Source: Craterostigma plantagineum (Eukaryota; Streptophyta; Magnoliopsida; Lamiales; Linderniaceae). Taken from it: DNA of 64,000 nt. The stretch spans positions 248,001 to 312,000 of the forward strand of contig JAPQWV010000649.1 in the NCBI GenBank assembly GCA_027422505.1, read 5' to 3'. Each line of letters opens with the position of its first letter. Within the stretch, counting starts at the first letter, position 1. The notes beneath the pieces were generated by a model. The model was not told the DNA's origin. It ran no database searches and saw nothing but the letters and a program-made list of their open reading frames with translations. The translations under genes and the position numbers were made by a program. This document shows, in pieces, positions 1 through 9,351 of the stretch.

Positions 1-708
1 AAGAGAGAGAACACTTTATTAATGGAGGGCAGTGGATCCATCAAAAGAATCTGGGCCCTAATCTGAGCATACGAGTCATTGAGTCCCATTAGAAACATAA
101 GAACATATTCTTCATTCTGTTGAACTTGCAAGACAATCATCCCACCGCAAGTACATTGTGGAACATGCCTGTAATTAATCAGCTCGTCCAACAAGGTCTT
201 AAGTTTGGTGAAATAGGTGGCCACACTATGCGATCCTTGTGCTAGATTCATCAATTGCTTTTTTATTTGAAAGATTCTGGGCTTATTTGTCTGCCCGAAC
301 CGTTCTTGTAGATCCACCCAAACTTCTCTTGCTGTGGAACTATACAAAATGCTGACAGAAATCTCCCTCGAGACCAAATTCAAGATCCACGATATGATAA
401 TGTTACTGTTTCGTTTCCAAGAACTGATGGTGTCTTGACTGGAATTAGCCGGCAGAACTAATTCTCCAGTAACAAACCCTTCCTTATTCCTACCAGTTAG
501 TGCAATCAGCATAGCCCTGCTCCAAGTAGCATAGTTATCTCCCGTTAATTGCTCATGAACCAACAACTGACCTGAGTTTTCGCCGGCACTCAAGAAGAAT
601 GGATTGCTCAGAAAGAAGAAAGTGAAGAGGAATTCATCGTTGCAGCTGACTCGAAGCTAGCGCTGTGAAAGGTTGCGTAATTTGCGTGTTTTCATCACCT
701 GATTCCAT
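1..708 (-). pseudogene. Copia retrotransposon gag, N-terminal part, cut by window edge
   Basis: On the minus strand this reads as the gag start of a plant Copia element. Recognisable motifs in order are NPFFLSAGENSG, LTGDNYATWSRAM, a GFVTG segment, SWILNLVS, VWVDLQERFGQ, CTCGG and FLMGLNDSYAQIRAQIL followed by MDPLPSINKVFSL. This is the DUF4219/UBN2 gag layout in which capsid-forming Gag is made. An ATG lies at 708, but the frame from it ends near 635 and the conserved gag continues in another frame, so there is a break close to the start. The reading runs off the left edge. A primer binding site and a likely LTR lie just upstream at 759-1115. Confidence 0.8.
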
Positions 709-758
709 TGATTGCGAAATTGATCAAACACATCTCACTGAAGCGGCAAATTTGTTAT

Positions 759-770
759 GCTCTGATACTA
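759..770 (-). other. tRNA-Met primer binding site of the left Copia element
   Basis: The minus strand reads TAGTATCAGAGC, one mismatch from the usual plant initiator-Met PBS TGGTATCAGAGC. It lies between the gag start and the putative 5' LTR, as expected. Confidence 0.7.
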
Positions 771-778
771 TATAAAAA

Positions 779-1115
779 TGGAAAAGAAATTGACACGAGA
801 AATTAACGTGGTTCGTATTCAATCGATCCGACGTCCACAGTGCAGAAGATTTTATTGACACGAACAGATTACAGATACAAGAGAGTCTTGATCACATTCG
901 ACACTCTCAATTGTGTACGAAGAATACACACTCAGTGGCATAACATGACACACTCGTCGTTCTATTTAAAGAACAGAAAATCCCGCTAGCGCCAAACAGT
1001 TAGTTTTCAAGAAAACTAATGAAATCGTCCCTGTGCTCAGCGTCTTCTTAAGTACTCATACGCGCGAGTATAAAAACGCTCACACGCTTTATTCCCTGTT
1101 TCATTTGTTTAAAAC
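779..1115 (-). mobile_element. Putative 5' LTR of the left Copia element
   Basis: This stretch lies directly upstream of the PBS. On the minus strand it has a TATA-like TTTAAATAG, an AATAAA signal and an end at ...TTTTCCA. The boundaries are guesses: the TG/CA ends are only plausible and no partner LTR is in the window. Confidence 0.4.
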
Positions 1116-1116
1116 A

Positions 1117-1372
1117 TGACAGAACAGAAGCTTTACTTCCTCTCAGAACAGAAGCTTTACTTCCTCGTTCAAGTCGCTGCCGAGCACGTGTGCGCGTGGA
1201 AGAGAGGTGGTCGGCGGCGGGCGGCGGCGGGTGGTGGTGGTTGGTGGCGTGTGCGCGTGGAAGAGAGGCAGCGAGAGAGAGAGAGATCGAGAGAGAGAGT
1301 GAGAGAGAGCGAGAGAGCGAGAGAGACTAATGAGAGAGAGACTGAGAGAGAGTGAGAGAGAGGGAGAGAGAG
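1117..1372. repeat. 24-bp duplication followed by GA microsatellite
   Basis: A 24-bp unit containing GAAGCTTTACTTCCTC occurs twice in tandem at about 1120-1168. A GC-rich stretch follows, then an imperfect (GA)n tract from about 1262 to 1372. An apparent Arg/Glu-rich reading frame here is only a product of the repeat. Confidence 0.75.
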
Positions 1373-1398
1373 TTGAATTATTTAAAGATTTTTTTTAT

Positions 1399-1690
1399 GT
1401 CCGTTGTAACCGGCGGTTAGCCCGGTTAACCGCCGGTTACAACGGCTAATTAATTATTTTTTTTGTTTTTTTTATAAAAATAGAGGTGGCGAATTCAAAA
1501 TTTTTAAATATTTTTTTGAATTTTTTAACCGCCGGTTAACCGCCTAACCAATGGTTTGCGGTTGGTCAAATCGACCAACCGCCCCGTAACCGGCCAATTA
1601 CGGTTGCCGGTTACGGTTGTTGCCGGTTACCGTAACCGAGGTTAGACGGTTCAACCGCCGGTTACGGTTGATTTTGGGCATGTCTAGATG
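1399..1690. mobile_element. hAT-like DNA transposon remnant (CCGGTTAACC-rich)
   Basis: The region is packed with short direct and inverted copies of CGGTTAACCG and CCGGTTAC. It includes a perfect 19-bp-arm hairpin at 1401-1445 with a 7-nt loop. Its right side ends in GATTTTGGGCATGTCTAGA. Such subterminal arrays are typical of plant hAT-superfamily elements. No transposase frame, clear partner TIR or 8-bp target duplication was found, so the assignment is tentative. Confidence 0.4.
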
Positions 1691-1790
1691 GAATGATCTT
1701 CGAGTACGCGTTTTGGTTTCGAGTGCAAACAGCCCATGTTACGCGATATCGAAAAGCGATTGGCTGTATTTCGGTGGTATGTATATATAT

Positions 1791-2133
1791 TGTTAGGCCG
1801 ATTTTATCCAACCTTGTACTGATTCAAAGGATTAGTATTACCTTATACGATGATTACGGAAGCGATTGATCAGTAATACCTCTGGACGGATTGTAGAGTT
1901 GGAACAATGAACGCACGTGTTCTTCAGCAAAAGTCGTCAACTCTATTAATGAATCAGCAACCCTAAACACTAATGTGTTTAGGGTATTTATACAAAAGCC
2001 CTAATGGGCTATTGGGCCCAATATAGCTAATATACCCACAAGTCGGGTATATTTACAATTAAGTCCTAGGGCAGAATAAAACTACAAGATTAAGATAACC
2101 TGATTTAATTGAACACAATAAATATTCCTAACA
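1791..2133 (-). mobile_element. Sirevirus-like element, LTR 1 (3' LTR of copy 1)
   Basis: This 343-bp LTR starts TGTTAGG and ends CCTAACA, giving 7-bp inverted termini. It is followed at 2134 by a pyrimidine run that reads as the polypurine tract AAAGGGGGAGAT on the minus strand, so it is the 3' LTR of a minus-strand element. It differs from LTR 2 by about two substitutions. The five bases before it are TATAT, the possible target duplication; no matching right flank survives. Confidence 0.9.
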
Positions 2134-4370
2134 ATCTCCCCCTTTGTGTTCAATTTGCAATTCAGCGCTGGTTATCTTCGTCTTGTGATCGTACTGAGTC
2201 CTCAAAAAAGAACACGTATCAGAGTTGTGTACGCGAAAGCATTTGCTTGCGTGTTCTTCTTCAATCACATCCTCCTTTGTCTTACTTTGTTACCTCTTCT
2301 TTAAAAGATCTTTCAAGCTCACCGTCTCTTGAACTTCTCTTCTCCTAAGTGTTCAAAGCTGCTTGTTGGATCGTCTCTCTTGTGTTCGATCTTTCCATTG
2401 GATAGTCACCACTCCCCCTACGTTTGTTCAACCTTTTGTTGGGATTGAGGAGTTCTCATTTAACTTGAGAGACATACACGAGTCGTATCTTCTCTTTAGG
2501 TGTTCCAGCTCTTCCTTCTATTGTCGCAACTCCCCTACATTTGTTCAACCTTGTGTTGGGATTGGGAGCACTCTTTAAACTCGAAGAGTTGTACACGAGT
2601 CTGCAGCTTTGATTCTTGAAGTCCATGCTGAAGTTGTTGTCGTATCTTGTCATTTGAGTCCGATCTCTCCGTTCAATTGTAGCTCAACTCCCCCTACGTT
2701 TGTTCAACCTTGCGTTGTGATTGGGGTGTTTCTTTAAAATCGGAGAGTCGTACATGAGGGGACAACTTCAATCGTTGGACTTGTGGTCTTCGCTTGATTC
2801 TTTGACGACGCTTGAGATTTGGCATTTTCTGATCTATATTGGACTTTCGTCGTGGTGCTGCTCCCATTTTGCTTTAGTACTCCTCCCCCTCATGAAGATC
2901 GAGTTAGGGAGATCGTCATGCGATAGGTCAAAATGGGACATCGTCTTTGGCAAGAAGATCGTGTCATCGGGACAAGATGATGGAGTTGCGTTTTCCAAAA
3001 AATGTGCTTGGGCTCCTTCAGATTTTTCCATCAATTGCATGAGAGCCCGTCTTCAGAGTGGTACGTGCGGCGGAAATAGTAGGTGCTCAGGTTGGGTAAT
3101 AACCTGACAGAGCCACAAAGGCAATCCGTCGACACGACTTCAGAGTTAAACTCTGAGACGTGGCCAGTGATAACAGGACTTTATAAACCGGGGCCACATA
3201 GGCGTTCCGTTAGCATCAGTCTAGGAGCATAGCTCATAGGTGACGGCCTGAAACCGTTGTTGTTTTGATGTTGCAACGGCAGGACTTCCTTCCGATCATC
3301 GAAGCATGTCGCAGAAGGACATGTCTACGAAAGTTCTGATCTGGTCACAAAGTCCAGATAAGAAAAAAATGTATGTGTCCTAAAAAGATATAAAAATATT
3401 TGGATGGTGAGGACACACTAGACTCGATGTGTTCAATAAAATTCAGTGGTGTGGGGCTGACTGCCACTTAATTCAATATCTCCTGCTTCCAAGTGAAGCA
3501 GTGATAGATTACGCGGCTCCCCGTGATTTAGTGAAACATCGGTCTGTTGGGAGATCGATGAGTGGGTAAGGCTCGGTTGTGCATGCGACTTTGGACCAGA
3601 TGAGGCGACTTCTACCCGGGAGCTGATAGAAATCAGCTCCTGCACCTATGTGAGATGGTCCGAATATTGTGTGAGGTAAGGATTTGTGTATCTTCCGCTC
3701 TTCGGTCTTGTCAAGAATATCCAATATGACTTTTATGAACTTGAATCGTCACTAACACTCGGCTACGTTCCGGGGTTAGGTTCAGTTTGGTCTGACTGAA
3801 CCGTGGGAACTTAGAATCCATGCATCCGTCAATTTGGTGAGTGCTGCTTGATCAGCGAGTTGGAGCAGGTCGGTTGAGATCATCTTCGTGATAGTGTACG
3901 GTTGTCACGCCTTTTGGAATTCTTGAACTCTCGAGGGTTGAGTTTTCAGGTGAAGTCCATCTTGGGATGTGGAAGCGCCTGAGAGGGTTTTTCTTTCTTT
4001 TTCCTTTTTTTTTTTTTTTTTTGCGAATTTTTTTTTTTTGCATTTTTTTTTATATATAAGTATATTTTATCGTAATAGTAATATATATAGATATATATAT
4101 ATAGATATAGATTATCTTAATAATAATATAATAGTAGCTATATATTATATATAGATATATATATTTAAAATCCTCCCCCTCAAGTCATGCTTCTTAAAAC
4201 TGAATTACTCCCCCTCAAAAGATGCATATTCGGATTATCGTTCGAAAGTCTCTTTCCCTAAGTTCACACATTAAGTTCACTCCCCCTAAAATATTTAATT
4301 ATTGCTCCCTTTTAAGATAAATATAAGAGTTGCTTTTCTTTAAAAAGAGTAGCTCCCCCTCAATGCATGC
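2134..4370 (-). other. Multiple polypurine tracts (Sirevirus signature), copy 1
   Basis: The plus strand carries repeated CTCCCCCT motifs, that is AGGGGGAG on the element's coding strand. They occur near 2140, 2410, 2690, 2888, 4176, 4212, 4281 and 4354, with a degenerate one near 2540. Three of them sit in a roughly 40-bp direct repeat containing ACGTTTGTTCAACCTT. Many PPT copies upstream of the 3' LTR are a known mark of Sireviruses. Confidence 0.75.
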
Positions 4371-4929
4371 ACATTTAAACATGTAAATTCCCTCCCAATT
4401 AAATAAGCGTGAACGTATTAATTTATTTTCAAAGCAGATGCAAACTAAAGAGTTATTGTTCTTTAAAAATGCATTAGAATGTACGTTTTTTATCGCTCTA
4501 AAGTTATAATAGGCATTTTGCGCTTCAGCTCATATGCATACAGAAAATTTAAGCTCGGAAATTCTTTAAGATGCATGCATAATAAAAAATGTACCTATAA
4601 CATGGTATTTAATGCATTTACGCTCATGTATGCATGCGAAAATTTGGAATTTAATGTCTTTTTGAAAGCATGCATAACTATAATGTACCATTCAGTTTCA
4701 AAGTGGGTATATAATCTTTTCAGTTTGATATGCATGCCAAAAATTTAACTATGGAATGCATATATAGAATTTACCTACGTTTGGTTGCTCGCATCGCTAA
4801 CCAGTCGCGTCTGTGGAGCAACCCGAGATGCCATACGCGCTGGGATGTTTGGCTGCCCTCGTCGCATACCAGTCATGAGTGTGGAGCAGCTCTCTTAGTA
4901 CCTACTCATGCTGGGATTTCTGCAAAATA

Positions 4930-6715
4930 TTATCGGGCCTTTGGTACCCATTTTTGGATGGGTCCTCCCTTGTTAGCAGAAAACGGGTTAAGCACACAAG
5001 GTGTCAAATCTTGTCCTAAGTCATCATTTGAAGTCCTATTCAATTTGATTTGTGATTTAGGAATCCATAGATTCAATCCTTGTTTTGAGTGTTGAGAGGA
5101 TGTGGAGTGATGTTTGTGCTTGGGCACCCAAATTTGTTTAACATTAGGACTATACCCTGTTGAGTTCTTATGCAATCGATTGAATACGAGAGTGTTCGAG
5201 ACGTGGCTTGCATGAGATGATGCCTGTCGAGTAGAAGAGTGATGCATCTTATAAATATTAGATTTATTAAAACGGGAAACATCACAATACTTAATAGTCT
5301 TCGAAGAAATGGAGTTATGTTCATCAGAAGCATAGTTTGTAGAGTACAAAGCCTTGGTAGGAGAGAGCTTAGATTTTGATTTCCTGACCCAGTCCATCGT
5401 CTTCGCCTTCTTGGTTAGTTTCTTGCCTGTAGCTAAATTTGACACTTTATTAGGAGTTAAATCATAAGTCGAAGAAGAACCAACTTCAGATGAATGGTCG
5501 TTGAGATTTCTTAGGAGGAAAATTTCATTTAGTAGTTTCTCTTTTTCGAACTTGAAGATTTCAATTTGATTTTGGTGTTCCTTTGCTTGTAATTTATTGA
5601 TGTTCTGGAGACGCGAGATTTCAGCTAGGAAGTCAGTCGTTCCTTTTGTTTGTATCTTGTCTAGTTGAGTTTGCGAGCCTGACTTAGCAAAGAAGCGTGC
5701 ATCATTCTTGATTGTGTTAGCATTTGCTAATCTGAAACGAGAATTTAGAGCAAGTGCATCATCGTAGGAATAGTAATGATTTGAAGGAGACGCGTAGTTT
5801 TCAAATAGCAGATCATGTCTTTTGGCTTTTTCTTTCCCTTTAATTTCCTTGTGCAGTGACGCTTCTATCTTAGACTTAGCTGAATGCAATGGTGGGGATA
5901 AACCTATGGGGTTGTTGACTTGTTTTTCGAGTGAGGAGATGATTGTCAGAAGTACGTCTTTTTCCACTTGGAAGGCAATCTTTTCGGACTCAAGAGTCGA
6001 GCGCAAATCACAGATTTCCTTGAGAGATGCTGGGATATATGTGGTAGGGGGATTTGAATTTTGGCCACTTACGTCTTCTGAAGAGGGTGGATATAGAGGT
6101 AAGTAGTCGTCTTCAGACAAGGATGTGGCCATGGTTCTGTCACGTTTATTCAGTTCTTCGTAGTCAAATGGGATTTCTACCCTGTCCTCTCTATTTCTCT
6201 TGTTCTTTTCTAGGATGTCAATTGTAGATGAATTAGTGAAAGGGAGTAGACTGGGTATATTTAAGCCTAGGAAGCTAATATCATAAAGAGGGAGGGATTT
6301 CTTGACAGTTTGTACGGAACCTGGAACAAAGCCTAATCCTTCACGGGGATCATAAAATTCTATGTCTCTAGGCTTGTTTAGAAAAATCGTTCTATCTGTT
6401 TGTCCTCTTTTTGTCAGGAGATCGATCATCAAGTTTCTTTATTTTGGAATATAGACGATTTCGTTCCTTGGATAAGAATTCATATTTTTGGGATATGGAA
6501 TTACGCTCTTCCTCACTCTTCTTGAAATCATTTTCCTTCTCGGAAAGTTTTTCTTCTAGATATCTTATCCTAGTCTCATGTCTGAGGGACATATCCTGAG
6601 CTTGTTCTAGAAACGAGTTTAACTTAGCCTTTTCTACTAGTTCGGTTCGCAAGACCTTTTCATTGTTCGCTAACCTAGTTTCTAGTTTTCTTAATGATTG
6701 GTTTTCACTAGACAT
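4930..6715 (-). pseudogene. Gag-side coiled-coil protein, frameshifted copy
   Basis: This is the copy-1 counterpart of the intact 593-aa frame at 12145-13926. It starts at ATG 6715 with MSSENQSLRKLE and is then broken by four extra bases at 6421-6424 (GGAGATCGATCATC instead of GGAGATCATC). That splits it into a 107-aa N-terminal piece and a 500-aa remainder. The N-terminal part is Glu/Lys-rich coiled coil ending in YSKIKKLDD-LLTKRGQ. A Copia-like EGLGF segment follows, and KGGPIQKWVPK ends it, a motif usually found between Gag and protease in plant Copia elements. Confidence 0.75.
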
Positions 6716-6778
6716 AGATGTTAGTCTATCTTGAAGAATTGAAATCTCTAAATGTAGATCAGAGTAAGAATCGTGTAC

Positions 6779-7453
6779 CTAGGTTTCTGAAGATGAGTCA
6801 GTTGTGGGAGTGGCTGCAGTGTTGTGCGCCTCATCTTCAGAGTCAGCTTCGACTTTTGCCATGAGTGCCAGATTTTCTTGCTCACTCTCAGAGGTATCCT
6901 TGAGCCATGGTACCTGTTCTGCCATGAGTACGACACCCGACTGTTTTTGTTTTTCTGCTTGAAAATCTACTCTTTCTGATTCCAAAGTTGCGTTTAATTT
7001 GGAAATTTTATTAGCAACCTCTGGAATTTCCCAACAAGAAGCAGGTTTGTTAGAATGTAAATTACTTTCCCCGTTTGTCGCTTGGTTCTTAGAGGAATTT
7101 TGATCCGCTTGCCCTCTTTTTGTTAGAATGTCCTCTAAACTCTTAATTTTGGAGTATAACTCGCTACGCTCCTTATACACGAAATTATATTGACAAGTCT
7201 TAGTGAGTCTCTCGTCTTCGCTCCTTTTTAAACTAGTAGTTAACTCACTAATTTTCGCTTTCAGTCTTTCTATTTCTTTGTCACGATCATCGACTCTCAT
7301 TTGCATTGCTTCAAGCTTGCAATTGAGATGCGCTTTTTCACTTAAGCTGGCAAGGAGACATTTATGATTATTCTCTAAGCGAGCTTTTAATTCCTCAATT
7401 TCTTTAGCTTGTTTGTTCACTTTCTGTTCCCAATGATACGGCATATATGACAT
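6779..7453 (-). CDS. Coiled-coil gag-like ORF1 (224 aa), copy 1
   Basis: The frame begins at ATG 7453 (MSYMPYHWEQK) and ends at 6779. Residues of about 8-120 are heptad-like Glu/Lys/Leu coiled coil closing with YSKIKSLEDILTKRGQ. The C-terminal third is acidic and Ser/Thr-rich. Its central block matches the N-terminal block of the downstream larger ORF, so the two look like duplicated modules. In Sireviruses the coiled-coil Gag extension mediates protein contacts; the function here is inferred only. It differs from copy 2 by at least one residue (RVDF against RVGF). Confidence 0.6.
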   Translation of the reverse strand: MSYMPYHWEQKVNKQAKEIEELKARLENNHKCLLASLSEKAHLNCKLEAMQMRVDDRDKEIERLKAKISELTTSLKRSEDERLTKTCQYNFVYKERSELYSKIKSLEDILTKRGQADQNSSKNQATNGESNLHSNKPASCWEIPEVANKISKLNATLESERVDFQAEKQKQSGVVLMAEQVPWLKDTSESEQENLALMAKVEADSEDEAHNTAATPTTDSSSET

Positions 7454-7570
7454 ATTGAAAGTGGATATTGAAAGTTCAGTTCTAGAATTACTTTGGTTGG
7501 ATATGGATCTTAATCGTGTTGATCAGCTAAATCTTAGATCTCTAACAAAAAAATCAAATAATGTTAGAGG

Positions 7571-7581
<11 letters not shown>

Positions 7582-7602
<21 letters not shown>
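7582..7602. repeat. (AT)n microsatellite, length-variable between copies
   Basis: An AT dinucleotide run lies here in the element leader. The matching run in copy 2 at about 14782-14814 is longer. Confidence 0.8.
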
Positions 7603-8329
7603 AATAAGATAATCACAAGATAATAAAAAACTAGGGAAGTGCAATTTTCGTTGAATGATGTAGATATTAGAATGTTTGGCTTTTAAAGAATCTGTTCGAA
7701 AAGTTTTAGTGTTTCGTGAAATACAGTGAAGTTTCTAAAATTTAAGCGTTGAAAACTTTTTGGTGTACACCGAAAAGTTTTGAAGTAATGTCGAAAACTT
7801 CGAAAAGATACTAAAAACTTCTATAATGTGCCAAAAATATGATGTTTTTGGGTTCGAAAATAGATGAGGTTTCGAAAATATGAGTTTCGATAAGAGCAGG
7901 CCTCCGCAAAAATGTTTCGAAAAAATAAAGCTTTCGCAAAAGGTTTCGAAAAATATTTCGCAGATGTACTGTTTCCAAAATAATCTTTCCCAAACTCCTT
8001 TTTTTTTTAAATATATATGTATGTACTGATTATATAACAATTATGAGAAATAATGATGAGTGAATGCAAGGCAACGTGGGTGATTTCCTGAGATTGCGAA
8101 TGTTATGCATATAATATATATATCGGTGCATATATTTATATATATAAAAATTATGAGTGATGATAACTGAGTGAGATGCTTAAAAACACGTGGATGATTA
8201 TTACTCTAGTGGATGGTGACTCATGAGTTTGATGTGAAATATGGATATATATAATTAGTATGCGAGTGGACGTGTTCAATGATGAGTGAAGAATGATGAT
8301 TGGTTAAAAGGATATCGAGAGAGGCATTT

Positions 8330-8705
8330 AGATAGGAATGTCGAGAATTCAATAAAAAGATGTCGAGCAGAAGTATTTTGATATTAATGCTTTGACTGAG
8401 AAGATGTCGAGTGAGAAGATGTCGAATGAGAAGATGTCGAAGGTTAATGAGATGTCGACATCTAATTGTCGAGACTCGAGAAATAATAAACAATGTCGAG
8501 GCCTCAAAGAACTTAAAATGTCGACAAAATCAAATTTTCCGAGATTTGAGGCTGATTTAGAGATCAATGTCGAGCGGAATTTTGAGCTAAATGTCGAGAT
8601 CCTTCTATCTTTCAAGCAAGATGTCGAGTCCTGATGATATATAAAATGTCGAGACAGTAGGATGTCGAGGCAGTGATGTAAAATGTCGAAATAGATATCG
8701 AGATG
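8330..8705 (-). repeat. ATGTCGA-motif cluster in the element leader, copy 1
   Basis: About fifteen copies of TGTCGA, mostly ATGTCGAG, crowd into some 370 bp of the 5' leader. They include a tandem 15-bp unit GAGAAGATGTCGA(A/G)T present three times. In copy 2 the unit occurs four times. The neighbouring 7690-7980 is rich in TTTCGAAA. Short frames through this region are products of the repeat. Confidence 0.75.
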
Positions 8706-8994
8706 AGCAGCTTTAAAAAAATCTCGAGACCAAAAAAATATGTTCGTCTTCACAATCTGTTCTTCAAAAAAATCCTGTTCGTCGCTGATATCCGGCTGAA
8801 AAATAAAACTCACAGATTTCGATTAAAAATTATGAAAGATCAGATATGCACCTATGCGTTTTTCCAGGAGCCGGGATAGATCTGAGAGTTTGAACGAGAA
8901 GGAATTGATCGTTTTTGGAAATAAAGAGCGAAAAATCAGAAATCAAACGGAGCAGAATATCAGAAGATTTCGATGAGTTTGATCCACGATTTCG

Positions 8995-9007
8995 GCTCTG
9001 ATACCAC
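8995..9007 (-). other. tRNA-Met primer binding site, copy 1
   Basis: The minus strand reads GTGGTATCAGAGC, starting one base inside LTR 2. It matches the plant initiator-Met PBS and sets the element's direction. Confidence 0.92.
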
Positions 9008-9008
9008 T

Positions 9009-9351
9009 TGTTAGGCCGATTTTATCCAACCTTGTACTGATTCAAAGGATTAGTATTACCTTAGACGATGATTACGGAAGCGATTGATCAGTAATACCTC
9101 TGGACGGATTGTAGAGTTGGAACAATGAACGCACGTGTTCTTCAGCAAAAGTCGTCAACTCTATTAATGAATCAGCAACCCTAAACACTAATGTGTTTAG
9201 GGTATTTATACAAAAGCCCTAATGGGCTATTGGGCCCAATATAGCTAATATACCCACAAGTCGGGTATATTTACAATTAAGTCCTAGGGCAGAATAAAAC
9301 TACAAGATTAAGACAACCTGATTTAATTGAACACAATAAATATTCCTAACA
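9009..9351 (-). mobile_element. Sirevirus-like element, shared LTR 2
   Basis: This 343-bp LTR has TGTTAGG/CCTAACA ends and serves as 5' LTR of copy 1 and 3' LTR of copy 2. A PBS abuts one side and a polypurine tract the other, with no target-site sequence between. By eye it is identical to LTR 3. Confidence 0.92.

Larger units (their letters stand above)
2134..9008 (-). mobile_element. Non-autonomous Sirevirus-like retrotransposon, internal region, copy 1
   Basis: The order on the minus strand is PBS, long AT-rich leader, 224-aa coiled-coil ORF, larger coiled-coil ORF (broken here), long 3' non-coding region with many polypurine tracts, then the 3' LTR. I see no CCHC knuckle, protease, integrase, reverse transcriptase or RNase H in any frame. 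The unit must therefore depend on proteins from elsewhere, as TR-GAG or LARD-type elements do. It shares LTR 2 with copy 2, with no host DNA between them. Lineage is inferred from the polypurine tracts and the gag-side motifs. Confidence 0.85.

Noticed and set aside
1116..1355. Arg/Glu-rich frame over the GA tract
   Set aside because: Composition follows from the microsatellite; no gene signals.
2109..2578. Ser/Leu-rich plus-strand frames repeated at 9327 and 16564
   Set aside because: They overlap the LTR end and polypurine-tract region of a minus-strand element and are shadows of non-coding DNA.
8392..8634. Plus-strand frame MTEKMSSEKMSNEKMS through the leader
   Set aside because: It is a translation of the 15-bp ATGTCGA repeat and lies antisense to the element.
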